From Aurantibacillus circumpalustris (GTDB lineage Bacteria; Bacteroidota; Bacteroidia; B-17B0; Aurantibacillaceae), in contig NZ_CP121197.1 in the NCBI RefSeq assembly GCF_029625215.1, positions 1,426,001 to 1,490,000 of the forward strand: a stretch of 64,000 bases of DNA, in the 5' to 3' direction. This document shows positions 17,735 through 25,206 of the stretch, in pieces. The position numbers and the translations under genes are program-made. How positions within the stretch are numbered: the first letter of the stretch is position 1; every line of letters begins with the position of its first letter. The notes under the pieces are model-generated. The model saw only the letters and a list, made by a program, of their open reading frames with translations. It had not been told where the DNA came from and ran no database searches.

Positions 17735-17747
17735 CCGCAGCGAAGCG
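17735..17747. repeat. GC-rich dispersed element CCGCAGCGAAGCG (copy 1)
   Basis: This 13-base block sits inside the imperfect palindrome CCCGCC...GGCGGG (about 17731-17756). It recurs exactly at 19754-19766. In this AT-rich genome such GC-rich palindromic islands look like REP-type intergenic repeats. Confidence 0.6.
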
Positions 17748-17780
17748 GATGGCGGGGAGCCCAAGTGGGAACACTTTTAC

Positions 17781-17805
17781 AGGAAAGCTTTGCTTTCCTT
17801 TTTTT
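17781..17805 (+). terminator. Second copy of the tRNA terminator
   Basis: This is identical in stem, loop and T-tract to the terminator at 17681-17705. It lies in the second copy of the duplicated tail and has no gene of its own, so it can act only as a back-up terminator. Confidence 0.8.
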
Positions 17806-17860
17806 ATTTTAACTTTGGTTCCGAGCGAACGAGAGTGAGACTCGGGGAGCCCATTGGGAC

Positions 17861-18373
17861 TTTAAGACCCCGATTTTTTCGAGATTTTCTTTTGCCTATA
17901 ATTTTGCTCTTACTGAACGTCATTAGGTCAAGTTTTTGACTCCTTTCAAAAAACGATATTGAAAGTTCTGGGATTTTTCGTCTCGATACGACCACCGCAA
18001 ACTATTGCTATGCTAACACGAGGGGAATTCTCACTAGGACACATACACAGTCACTTCGAATAGATTTTTTCTGTCTCTTTGAAAAAATTGTATCGAGAAG
18101 AAATAGAAAACGAGTCTCGATTAGGCCAGGTAAACTATTGCCATGCCTAACGCCGGGACAAGGCATAGTTATTCTACAAAGTTTTTTGCATAAACATTAC
18201 AAATCGTTTCACTAAGACAATTACTATGTATTCAACCAAAACAAACTTTTGAAACTGAAACAACCGGTAAATTGTTTGAAACTCCTTGTTTTTTTGAATA
18301 AGTACTTTTGCATAACAATGGCTTAAACAAAGCCTTTTTAGTAGATTTACCCTCTTAAAATATAAGCTTCCGA
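17861..18373. other. Non-coding region with a degenerate direct repeat
   Basis: No gene is visible between the tRNA-tail modules and the transketolase gene. A third terminator-like hairpin (CGGGG...CCCCG followed by TTTTTT) lies at about 17843-17879. A degenerate direct repeat with core AAACTATTGCyATGC occurs at 17999-18014 and 18132-18146, and the second copy can fold with AAGGCATAG just downstream. No N-terminal transketolase fragment is recognisable. Confidence 0.5.
18303..18310 (+). promoter_or_regulatory. -7 promoter element (TACTTTTG) for the transketolase gene
   Basis: TACTTTTG matches TAnnTTTG and lies 64 bases before the ATG. A TTTG at 18275-18278 sits 24 bases upstream, slightly longer than the ideal spacing. 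Confidence 0.5.
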
Positions 18374-19327
18374 ATGAAAAAATATACTTACACAGAAAAA
18401 AAGGATACGCGCTCAGGTTTTGGTGCCGGTTTATCAGAACTTGGAAAAACCAACACAGACGTAGTTGCGCTCTGCGCTGACCTTACGGGCTCTCTTAAAA
18501 TGGATGCGTTTCAAAAAGATCATCCAGAACGTTTTTTTCAAATAGGTATTGCAGAAGCCAATATGATGGGCATTGCAGCGGGATTAACCATTGGAGGAAA
18601 AATTCCATTTACGGGAACGTTTGCAAACTTTAGTACCGGGCGTGTGTATGATCAAATTCGTCAGAGTATTGCGTATTCAGATAAAAATGTAAAAATCTGT
18701 GCGTCACATGCTGGTCTTACTTTAGGAGAAGACGGAGCAACGCATCAAATTTTGGAAGACATCGGTTTAATGAAAATGCTTCCAAACATGGTTGTTATTA
18801 ATCCTTGTGATTACAACCAAACTAAAGCAGCAACCATTGCTATTGCAAAATATCACGGTCCGGTTTATTTGCGTTTCGGACGTCCGACTGTTCCTAATTT
18901 TACGCCAGCAGATCAAAATTTTGAAATTGGTAAAGCAGTGATGTTGAATGAAGGAACAGATGTAACAATTATTGCAACGGGTCATTTGGTTTGGAAAGCC
19001 ATTGAAGCAGGCGAAAAGCTAGCAGAAAAAGGTATCAGTGCTGAGATTATTAATATCCACACGATTAAACCATTGGATGACGCAGCTATTTTAAAATCGC
19101 TTAAAAAAACAAAATGTGTTGTCACTGCCGAAGAACACCAAATGAATGGCGGACTTGGTGACAGTGTTGCACAACTATTATCACGTAACTTACCTTCTCC
19201 ACAAGAATTTGTTGCGGTGAATGATTCTTTTGGTGAAAGTGGAACACCCGATCAATTAATGACAAAATACGGTCTTGATACCATCAATATTATTGAAGCT
19301 GTTGAGCGCGTTATTAAAAGAAAATAA
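18374..19327 (+). CDS. Transketolase, C-terminal subunit
   Basis: This 317-residue protein comprises the pyrimidine-binding domain and C-terminal domain of transketolase. It starts KDTRSGFGAGLSELG and contains DLTGSLKM, FFQIGIAEANMMGIAAGL (with the catalytic Glu that contacts the thiamine ring), SHAGLTLGEDGATHQ, and the C-terminal AEEHQMNGGLGDSVAQLL. In split transketolases the thiamine-diphosphate-binding N-terminal half is a separate, usually adjacent gene. Here no such gene lies in the window, so the partner must be elsewhere. It serves the pentose phosphate pathway. Confidence 0.92.
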   Translation: MKKYTYTEKKDTRSGFGAGLSELGKTNTDVVALCADLTGSLKMDAFQKDHPERFFQIGIAEANMMGIAAGLTIGGKIPFTGTFANFSTGRVYDQIRQSIAYSDKNVKICASHAGLTLGEDGATHQILEDIGLMKMLPNMVVINPCDYNQTKAATIAIAKYHGPVYLRFGRPTVPNFTPADQNFEIGKAVMLNEGTDVTIIATGHLVWKAIEAGEKLAEKGISAEIINIHTIKPLDDAAILKSLKKTKCVVTAEEHQMNGGLGDSVAQLLSRNLPSPQEFVAVNDSFGESGTPDQLMTKYGLDTINIIEAVERVIKRK

Positions 19328-19356
19328 TCTCGTACTATTCACTAAAATTAAATCAC

Positions 19357-19530
19357 ATGAAAAGACTCATCTTAATCAGCACCATTTTTCTTGCCTGCTT
19401 TTCATGTAAAAATTCTTCTGATACTTCGAACGAAGCGGAAGAAGCTTATCCAACTAGTAAACTGGATATGATCACTACTTTAGAAAACGTTGATGATACA
19501 AGTTCAACGGTTCAAGAAGAAGCGAAATAG
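19357..19530 (+). CDS. Small lipoprotein of unknown function
   Basis: This is a 57-residue frame with ATG at 19357. It has a basic N-terminus, a hydrophobic core and a lipobox-like Cys (MKRLILISTIFLACFSCKNS), then a short acidic, Ser/Thr-rich tail ending VQEEAK. Such short lipoproteins are often missed by gene finders. It sits 29 bases after the transketolase gene on the same strand and may be co-transcribed. No domain is recognised. Codon usage and signal-peptide architecture make it plausible, though not proven. Confidence 0.65.
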   Translation: MKRLILISTIFLACFSCKNSSDTSNEAEEAYPTSKLDMITTLENVDDTSSTVQEEAK

Positions 19531-19560
19531 TCAACCACTTTCCCTTTTTCTACCTATGTT

Positions 19561-19706
19561 TTTAACCACATAGAGTCATAGAATCAACTAAACGCTTAAA
19601 CATAGGGGCGCATACATCTGAAGCTACGCTTCAAATACTATGTTTACTTTAAATCAAAAAAGTTAATACACTTCCCTATGCAAAACTATGCTCTTTGTGG
19701 TTTAAA
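19561..19706. repeat. Imperfect inverted-repeat element (MITE/REP-like)
   Basis: The left end TTTAACCACATAGAG (19561-19575) is inverted at the right end as CTCTTTGTGGTTTAAA (19691-19706), with one substitution and one insertion. Internal CATAGGGG and CCCTATG blocks are also roughly inverted. It has no coding capacity. Similar AACCACATAG-type intergenic repeats are familiar from other Bacteroidota genomes, but mobility is unproven. Confidence 0.5.
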
Positions 19707-19753
19707 CTTGCACATTTAAACGGTTCGCTAAGAATAGAAATAAACTAAAAAAA

Positions 19754-19796
19754 CCGCAGCGAAGCGTAGCCCGTAATGGCCCGCCCGGGCGCCCAA
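19754..19796. repeat. GC-rich dispersed element CCGCAGCGAAGCG (copy 2)
   Basis: Copy 2 of the 13-base block (19754-19766) is followed by a GC-rich tail containing the perfect palindrome GCCCGGGC at 19783-19790. It stands out sharply from the AT-rich surroundings. Confidence 0.55.
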
Positions 19797-19942
19797 AAGA
19801 TAGACTGAATACAATTAGTAGTTTAATCCTCAATTCAGCGCAAACGATTGAGTACAGGGCAAACTCTTCCTAAAAATAACCTTTAATTAATTTATAAGTC
19901 CAATCCTTTTTATAACTTAGTTCTCTTATTTAAGTGCCAATT

Positions 19943-21373
19943 ATGGAAAAGAAATTTAACAGAACCAAGATCGTTGCAACAATGGGTCCGGCTACTGCCG
20001 ACATTAATGTTCTTGAAGAAATGTATAATCAAGGATTGGATATTTGCAGGATCAATTTTTCACATGGTGACTATGATGCAGTTTTAAATAATGTAAAAAA
20101 TATTCGCGAATTAAATAAAAAATTAAACCGGCACGTAGGTATACTTGCGGACTTACAGGGTCCGAAACTTAGAATTGGGGTTGTGAAAAACAACAGCGCT
20201 GAACTTGTAACGGGTGAAATGATTGACATTACAACAAAGGAATGTGAAGGCGATGAAAAAATAATTTACATTACTTATCCACAGTTCCCGCAGGACGTGC
20301 AGGTTGGAGAAATTGTTTTAATTGATGACGGAAAATTACACTTAGAAGTTATTGAAACCAATGGAAAAGATCTTGTGCGCTGTCGTATTAAAGTGGGTGG
20401 ACACCTTTCCTCAAAAAAAGGCGTTAATCTTCCAAATACTAAAATTTCGCTTCCATGTTTAACAGTAAAAGATTTACGCGATCTTGATTTTGCATTGGAA
20501 CAAGATTTTGATTGGATAGGTTTATCATTTGTGAGAAGCGTAACAGACATTGTTGAACTAAAAGACATTATTCATAGTAAAGGCAAACGCGCGCGTGTAA
20601 TTGCTAAGATTGAAAAACCAGAAGCTATTAAAGAAATTGATAACATCATTGATCTGACAGACGGAATCATGGTTGCTCGTGGAGATCTAGGCGTAGAGCT
20701 TCCAATGGAACGTGTTCCTTTATTACAGAAAATGATCGTGAATAAATGCATTCAGATTGGTAAACCTGTAATTATTGCGACACAAATGATGGAAAGCATG
20801 ATTACGAGTTATACGCCAACAAGAGCAGAGGTGAACGACGTGGCGAATGCCGTGATGGATGGTGCCGATGCAGTAATGTTAAGTGCAGAAACATCGGTCG
20901 GTAAATTTCCGGTAAAGGTGATTGAAATGATGCGAAGAATTATTACAGAGGTGGAAGAACTAGATACCATTTATTACAAGGAACATACTCCACATATAAA
21001 AACGATTACTTTTATCACAGATAGCATTTGTTATAATGCCTGCTCACTTGCCCACCACGCAGGTGCACAAGCTCTCATTAGCATGACAAATAGTGGTTAC
21101 ACCGCTTTTAAATTATCGAGTCACCGCCCTAAGGCGCCAATATTTATTTTTACAGATAATCGTTCTTTGCTCACAACGCTAAGTCTAGTGTGGGGCGTGA
21201 GGGGTTACTATTACGATAAATACGAGAGTACCGATCAAACCATTGATGATTTAAAAAACATTATTAAAAAGGCAGGTTTGGTAAAAAATGATGACCTTGT
21301 TATTAATATTGCAAGTATGCCAATGAAAGAAAAAGGCAGAACCAATATGATGAAGCTTAGTTACATTAATTAA
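19943..21373 (+). CDS. pyk: Pyruvate kinase
   Basis: This glycolytic enzyme transfers phosphate from PEP to ADP. The 476-residue protein opens with FNRTKIVATMGPA and carries the barrel motifs CRINFSHGD, LADLQGPKLRIG, IAKIEKPEA (active-site Lys), VARGDLGVELP (Mg ligands) and IATQMMESM, with a C-terminal domain after about residue 350. I prefer the ATG at 19943; an in-frame GTG nine bases upstream is possible. Its stop TAA overlaps the ATG of the next gene by one base, indicating translational coupling. Confidence 0.96.
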   Translation: MEKKFNRTKIVATMGPATADINVLEEMYNQGLDICRINFSHGDYDAVLNNVKNIRELNKKLNRHVGILADLQGPKLRIGVVKNNSAELVTGEMIDITTKECEGDEKIIYITYPQFPQDVQVGEIVLIDDGKLHLEVIETNGKDLVRCRIKVGGHLSSKKGVNLPNTKISLPCLTVKDLRDLDFALEQDFDWIGLSFVRSVTDIVELKDIIHSKGKRARVIAKIEKPEAIKEIDNIIDLTDGIMVARGDLGVELPMERVPLLQKMIVNKCIQIGKPVIIATQMMESMITSYTPTRAEVNDVANAVMDGADAVMLSAETSVGKFPVKVIEMMRRIITEVEELDTIYYKEHTPHIKTITFITDSICYNACSLAHHAGAQALISMTNSGYTAFKLSSHRPKAPIFIFTDNRSLLTTLSLVWGVRGYYYDKYESTDQTIDDLKNIIKKAGLVKNDDLVINIASMPMKEKGRTNMMKLSYIN

Positions 21374-22077
21374 TGTGGTTAAACGCTCCCAACATAACAT
21401 GTACTCATGGGTTTTCAACCCGATTGGGAGGCGTGTCTTCTATACCATTTGATTCACTAAACCTTGGCGGCTCACAAGATGATTCTGAAAAAATAAAAGA
21501 AAATAGAAAAATTGCTCTTGAAAAAATAAATTTATCTTCTACACAACTTTTTACTCTCAAACAAGTTCACGGCAACGATGTGTGTTTTCCGCAATCGCAG
21601 CCGCAAGAAGGTGATGCCTTGGTGACGGATAAAAAAAATACAACTCTTGCAATAAGTATTGCCGATTGCTATCCTGTTTTATTTTACGATGAAGTAAATC
21701 ACATCATTGGCGCTGCACATGCTGGTTGGCGTGGAACACAAGCTAAGATTGTTGAAACAACTTTAAAGGCCATGATTCAACTTGGGGCCAAAACCGAAAA
21801 CATTCAAGTCGCAATTGGTCAGGGAATTTCTCAGGATAAATTTGAAGTGGGTGCCGAAGTAATTGAAAAATTTCGAGAAGCGGGTTTTCCAGAAAAGTGT
21901 TGGAGTGGAAATAAAATTGATTTAATTGCCTGTAATTTATTTACTTTGTTTCAGAATAATATCCCGAAAAAAAATGTGTGGACAATGAATCGTTGCACGT
22001 TTGAAAATGACTTTTTTAGTTACCGCCAAGACAAGGGAGTTACAGGGAGAATGTGGGCAGTAATATCAATGACATAA
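21373..22077 (+). CDS. YfiH/YlmD-family (laccase-domain) protein, probable purine nucleoside phosphorylase
   Basis: This 234-residue protein of the multi-copper-polyphenol-oxidase/YfiH family has the N-terminal HGFSTRLGGVS, SIADCYPVLFYD, the zinc-site motif HAGWRGT, and a C-terminal FSYRQDKGVTGRMW. Members have been shown to act on purine nucleosides, and some act in muropeptide quality control. It overlaps pyk by one base (TAATG), so the two are coupled, and it is followed three bases later by the PorP/SprF gene. Confidence 0.92.
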   Translation: MWLNAPNITCTHGFSTRLGGVSSIPFDSLNLGGSQDDSEKIKENRKIALEKINLSSTQLFTLKQVHGNDVCFPQSQPQEGDALVTDKKNTTLAISIADCYPVLFYDEVNHIIGAAHAGWRGTQAKIVETTLKAMIQLGAKTENIQVAIGQGISQDKFEVGAEVIEKFREAGFPEKCWSGNKIDLIACNLFTLFQNNIPKKNVWTMNRCTFENDFFSYRQDKGVTGRMWAVISMT

Positions 22078-22080
22078 AGA

Positions 22081-23040
22081 GTGAAAAAAAGTTTAATATA
22101 TTTATTTGTTTTGCTTTGTTTAGGAAACAAAGCACAGCAAACAATTATGTTTACTCAGTACACATTTAATAAAGCTGGCATGAATCCGGCGGCTTCGGGT
22201 ACAGATATTACAAAAGAAATTTATTATTGCGTAGGACTAAACCGTCAATGGGTTGGAATTGATAACAGCCCTAACCAAAGTTTTTTAAATGTTTCTTATA
22301 CCATTCGTCCGCCACGCAGTTACAAGCGCTGGCAAAATGTTGGTGTTTATTTCGATAACGATAACAGTGGTCTAATAGGAAGTCAGGGGATTTACGCGAA
22401 CTACACAATTCACTACCTCATTAGAAAAAAATTAATTGCTTCTTTCGGTGTCTTTGCAGGAGTTAGGCGTTATTCACGTTCCACTGCTGGTTTTGATATC
22501 AACGATCCAGCTGTAGCCAAAACGAAGACCTCTCTCTTTCTTTACCCAGACATTATTCCCGGTGTACGCTTAACAGATAAAAAATATTTTGTTGGATTAT
22601 CTGTGCGACAAATTTCTATTTATAAATTACAAGACTTTAAAGGTCGTAAAATAGGAAGTCCTTCCAAGCTAAAACCTTCTGTTTATATGGAGTATGGGCG
22701 ACTCATGACTTTAAATGATAACCTTTTAATGATGCCTTCTTTGGCTTTAAATACACCAATTCTTGGTTTACCACTGATTGATTTGAATGTTATGTTTTAT
22801 TATGCTAACAGAGTCGGGCTTGGTGCTGGAATTAGAAACACCAGTTTTTTGAGCGGCATTTTTCAAATACGTTTTCTCGAAAATATGACAGCGGGATTAG
22901 CTTATTCTTATCCCATCAACGCCGCGCGTTATGCTGCCCAAAACAGTTTCGAAATTATGATTGGTGTCGTACCCATGGGTATGGATGCAAAATTAACAGG
23001 AAGACATTCCATAGCAAAATGCCCGGTGCTTAGTTATTAA
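22081..23040 (+). CDS. PorP/SprF-family type IX secretion membrane protein
   Basis: This 319-residue outer-membrane beta-barrel protein of the PorP/SprF family has a signal peptide (about residues 1-19) followed by TQYTFNKAGMNPAASGT, the family's characteristic start of the mature protein. Alternating beta strands and a large number of aromatic and Gly residues follow. SprF-like proteins help attach or export particular T9SS type B cargos. The start is GTG at 22081, three bases after the YfiH stop. The next gene (TPR) begins two bases after its stop, indicating one transcript. Confidence 0.92.
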   Translation: MKKSLIYLFVLLCLGNKAQQTIMFTQYTFNKAGMNPAASGTDITKEIYYCVGLNRQWVGIDNSPNQSFLNVSYTIRPPRSYKRWQNVGVYFDNDNSGLIGSQGIYANYTIHYLIRKKLIASFGVFAGVRRYSRSTAGFDINDPAVAKTKTSLFLYPDIIPGVRLTDKKYFVGLSVRQISIYKLQDFKGRKIGSPSKLKPSVYMEYGRLMTLNDNLLMMPSLALNTPILGLPLIDLNVMFYYANRVGLGAGIRNTSFLSGIFQIRFLENMTAGLAYSYPINAARYAAQNSFEIMIGVVPMGMDAKLTGRHSIAKCPVLSY

Positions 23041-23042
23041 AG

Positions 23043-23738
23043 ATGAGATTGCTAATTCTACACATATTTATCTTTTTTGCTCTTATAATAAGAGCGCAGA
23101 CTCCCTTTGAAAACTTTAGAGAAAGGTTGCAGGAAGAAGATTTTAAAACAGCTCAATCCATTATAGATTCTTGTTCGTATTCCAATTATCATATGGACAG
23201 TGTTTTGTACTATAAAGGATTACTCACCTTAAAGAAAGGGAACATTCGAGGCGCACGAACAATTTGTAATAACTTAAAAAAAATGTATCCAGATTTTTTT
23301 GAGCAGCACTACCTCAGCGCACTTATTTATTTTGTAAATCAAAACTATGGAAACTGCATAAATGAATTTACCATTGTGTTGCAAAAAGACTCTATGCATT
23401 TAAAAGCTTTATACAATAGATCTTTAGCTTACGGAATGCTTGATGATTACACCAGAGCCATTGAAGGTTTGAGTAAATGTGTTTTGTATTATCCTAATTA
23501 CGCCATGGGTTATTACTCCCGCGCTTATTGGTATGAGTACAGTGTTAACTACACAGAAGCAAAAAAAGATTACGAAAAAAGTATTGCATTAAATCCTAAA
23601 AATTATGATGCTTACATGGGCTTAGCCTATATTTATCAGAACGAAAAAAACAGTGATAAGGCCTGTGATATTATTAACAATGCTATAACAGCTGGTTCAC
23701 AAATTGCAGAAGAGTTGAAAGAAAATTTTTGCCGATAG
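23043..23738 (+). CDS. Exported tetratricopeptide-repeat protein
   Basis: This 231-residue protein has a signal peptide (about residues 1-18, ending in ALIIRAQ) and at least four TPR-like helical hairpins, for example HLKALYNRSLAYGMLDDYTRAIEG, split over residues about 115-138, and YDAYMGLAYIYQNEKNSDKAC near the C-terminus. TPRs mediate protein contacts, so it may be a periplasmic partner of the preceding PorP/SprF protein, from which it is separated by only two bases. This pairing is inference. Confidence 0.88.
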   Translation: MRLLILHIFIFFALIIRAQTPFENFRERLQEEDFKTAQSIIDSCSYSNYHMDSVLYYKGLLTLKKGNIRGARTICNNLKKMYPDFFEQHYLSALIYFVNQNYGNCINEFTIVLQKDSMHLKALYNRSLAYGMLDDYTRAIEGLSKCVLYYPNYAMGYYSRAYWYEYSVNYTEAKKDYEKSIALNPKNYDAYMGLAYIYQNEKNSDKACDIINNAITAGSQIAEELKENFCR

Positions 23739-23843
23739 CTTTTCTAAATCATTCGAAATAAAATCTTAAAAATTGACTAATTGACTTTGTTGTCATTTCA
23801 ACTGAATTATTTCATAACTTCATATATCCAAAAATTAATTCCT

Positions 23844-24755
23844 ATGAAAAAAATTCTACCCTCAATCTTTTTTCTTATTTTATTCTTTCAATTAAAATCA
23901 CAAGTTGTATTTTGCCCTGTTGGGGCTGAATGGAGTTATGAATTTTCGGGGATTATCTTTTCCCCAAGCGTTTATAACAATAAAATTAAATGCACGGGAT
24001 CTTACTTTGATGGCAATGACACTATAAAGACTTTAGTGCATGACAAGTTTTATTTGTTTTGCAATGAATCTTCAAGTATCACAACTTTAATAAAACAAAG
24101 GGGAGACACGGTTTATTTTTCAAACGCTAGAACACAAAACACTTGGCAAATTCTATACAACTTTGCCAGTCAAACAAGCCAAGGGTGGCAAACTACCATT
24201 CTTCAGCACTCTCAATTTCCAGCTACCTTTTATTATGTTGTAGATTCGGTTAAAACGGTGCAAATAAATGGATTTAACCTAAGGAGGCTGTACATCAACA
24301 ACGGCGCCTCTGTGATCACAGAGCGTTTTGGAAGTTCAGGTTTTCTTTTTAATTTTCCGAATTCCGATTTGGGGCTGTGTGATGGTGATTATTTCCATGA
24401 ATTCTTATGTTATACAGATCTCTCTTTTGGCACTAAACAATTTTCGGCGAAACCTTGTGATTTTTCTAACACTGTAGGCTTTATTGAGTCTAATGAGACA
24501 AAACCAATCATTCAAATATTTCCAAATCCGAGCACCAACAAAATAAATGTTCAAATAGAAAATCTTACCAATACCGGCGAATATGAATTTCAGTTCGTAG
24601 ATCTTTTAGGACAAAAAAATCTCATTCATAAAACAGAACCTAACGAAAACAATTCTTTCGAAATAGACATTTCTTCTTTCAAAACAGGAATTTACTTCTT
24701 GCAAGTATTTCAGAATAACGAACTAATTACAAACCAAAAAGTAATTAAAGAATAA
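23844..24755 (+). CDS. Secreted protein with T9SS type A sorting domain
   Basis: The 303-residue protein starts at ATG 23844 (MKKILPSIFFLILFF...) with a clear signal peptide; a frame extension upstream to 23781 is not needed. The central region (about 25-210) has no recognised domain. The C-terminal 75 residues form a type A sorting domain: IQIFPNPSTNKINVQIEN, LLGQKNLI, and the terminal DISSFKTGIYFLQVF...KVIKE. The product is expected at the cell surface or in the medium. It lies about 105 bases downstream of the TPR gene. Confidence 0.9.
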   Translation: MKKILPSIFFLILFFQLKSQVVFCPVGAEWSYEFSGIIFSPSVYNNKIKCTGSYFDGNDTIKTLVHDKFYLFCNESSSITTLIKQRGDTVYFSNARTQNTWQILYNFASQTSQGWQTTILQHSQFPATFYYVVDSVKTVQINGFNLRRLYINNGASVITERFGSSGFLFNFPNSDLGLCDGDYFHEFLCYTDLSFGTKQFSAKPCDFSNTVGFIESNETKPIIQIFPNPSTNKINVQIENLTNTGEYEFQFVDLLGQKNLIHKTEPNENNSFEIDISSFKTGIYFLQVFQNNELITNQKVIKE

Positions 24756-24762
24756 GTGTTTG

Positions 24763-25206
24763 TTACTTCTCGCCAGTACTTCCAAAACCTCCAACACCTC
24801 TTTTTGAATCCTTCAAAGCAGAAACAACGTACCATTCAATGCGTTCGTGTTTTGCAACAACCATTTGCGCAATGCGCTCACCATCGTTAATGACAAAATC
24901 TGTATTGGATAAATTTACCAGAAGTACTTTCACTTCACCTCTATAATCTGCATCAATAGTGCCTGGAGAGTTTAAGACTGTAATGCCGTGTTTATAGGCA
25001 AGTCCGCTTCTTGGACGAATTTGTGCTTCGAAGCCAACGGGTAATTCCAGAGAGATTCCAGTTGAGATCAATTGCCGTTCTAAAGGCTTTAGAGTAATGG
25101 GCTCCGTTAAATTTGCTTTTAAATCTAATCCTGCTGAGTGTTCTGTTGCATATTCAGGTAGGGCATGCAATGAACGGTTTATGGCTTTAATTGTTAGAAC
25201 TGACAT
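24763..25206 (-). CDS. dut: Deoxyuridine 5'-triphosphate nucleotidohydrolase
   Basis: Trimeric dUTPase converts dUTP to dUMP, limiting uracil misincorporation. The 147-residue protein contains all five motifs: [31 protein letters not shown] (catalytic Asp and Tyr in the sugar pocket), RIAQMVV, and the C-terminal arm [13 protein letters not shown] at 25206. Its 5' end overlaps the end of the upstream flippase gene by 20 bases, suggesting coupled translation. Confidence 0.96.
   Translation of the reverse strand: MSVLTIKAINRSLHALPEYATEHSAGLDLKANLTEPITLKPLERQLISTGISLELPVGFEAQIRPRSGLAYKHGITVLNSPGTIDADYRGEVKVLLVNLSNTDFVINDGERIAQMVVAKHERIEWYVVSALKDSKRGVGGFGSTGEK

Larger units (their letters stand above)
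17657..17808 (+). repeat. Tandem duplication of tRNA tail plus terminator
   Basis: Bases 17657-17708 (the last 17 bases of the tRNA plus its terminator) recur at 17757-17808 with 51 of 52 bases identical, a period of exactly 100. The second copy has A at 17772 where the first has C at 17672. A third, degraded 14-base tail (GAGCCCATTGGGAC) occurs at 17847-17860. Each downstream tail is preceded by a GC-rich palindromic insert: one in 17709-17756 containing CCGCAGCGAAGCG, and one in 17821-17845 with CCGAG/CTCGG ends. Confidence 0.9.
19531..19942. other. Intergenic region with repeat elements
   Basis: No gene is supported. The region holds a 146-base element with imperfect terminal inverted repeats (19561-19706) and a GC-rich island with CCGCAGCGAAGCG and the palindrome GCCCGGGC (about 19751-19796), both listed separately. 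No perfect TAnnTTTG promoter for pyruvate kinase was found. Confidence 0.55.

Noticed and set aside
17600-18373. An integrated genomic island at the CAT tRNA
   Set aside because: Only about 200 bases lie between the repeated tails and no integrase or cargo gene is present. At most a scar.
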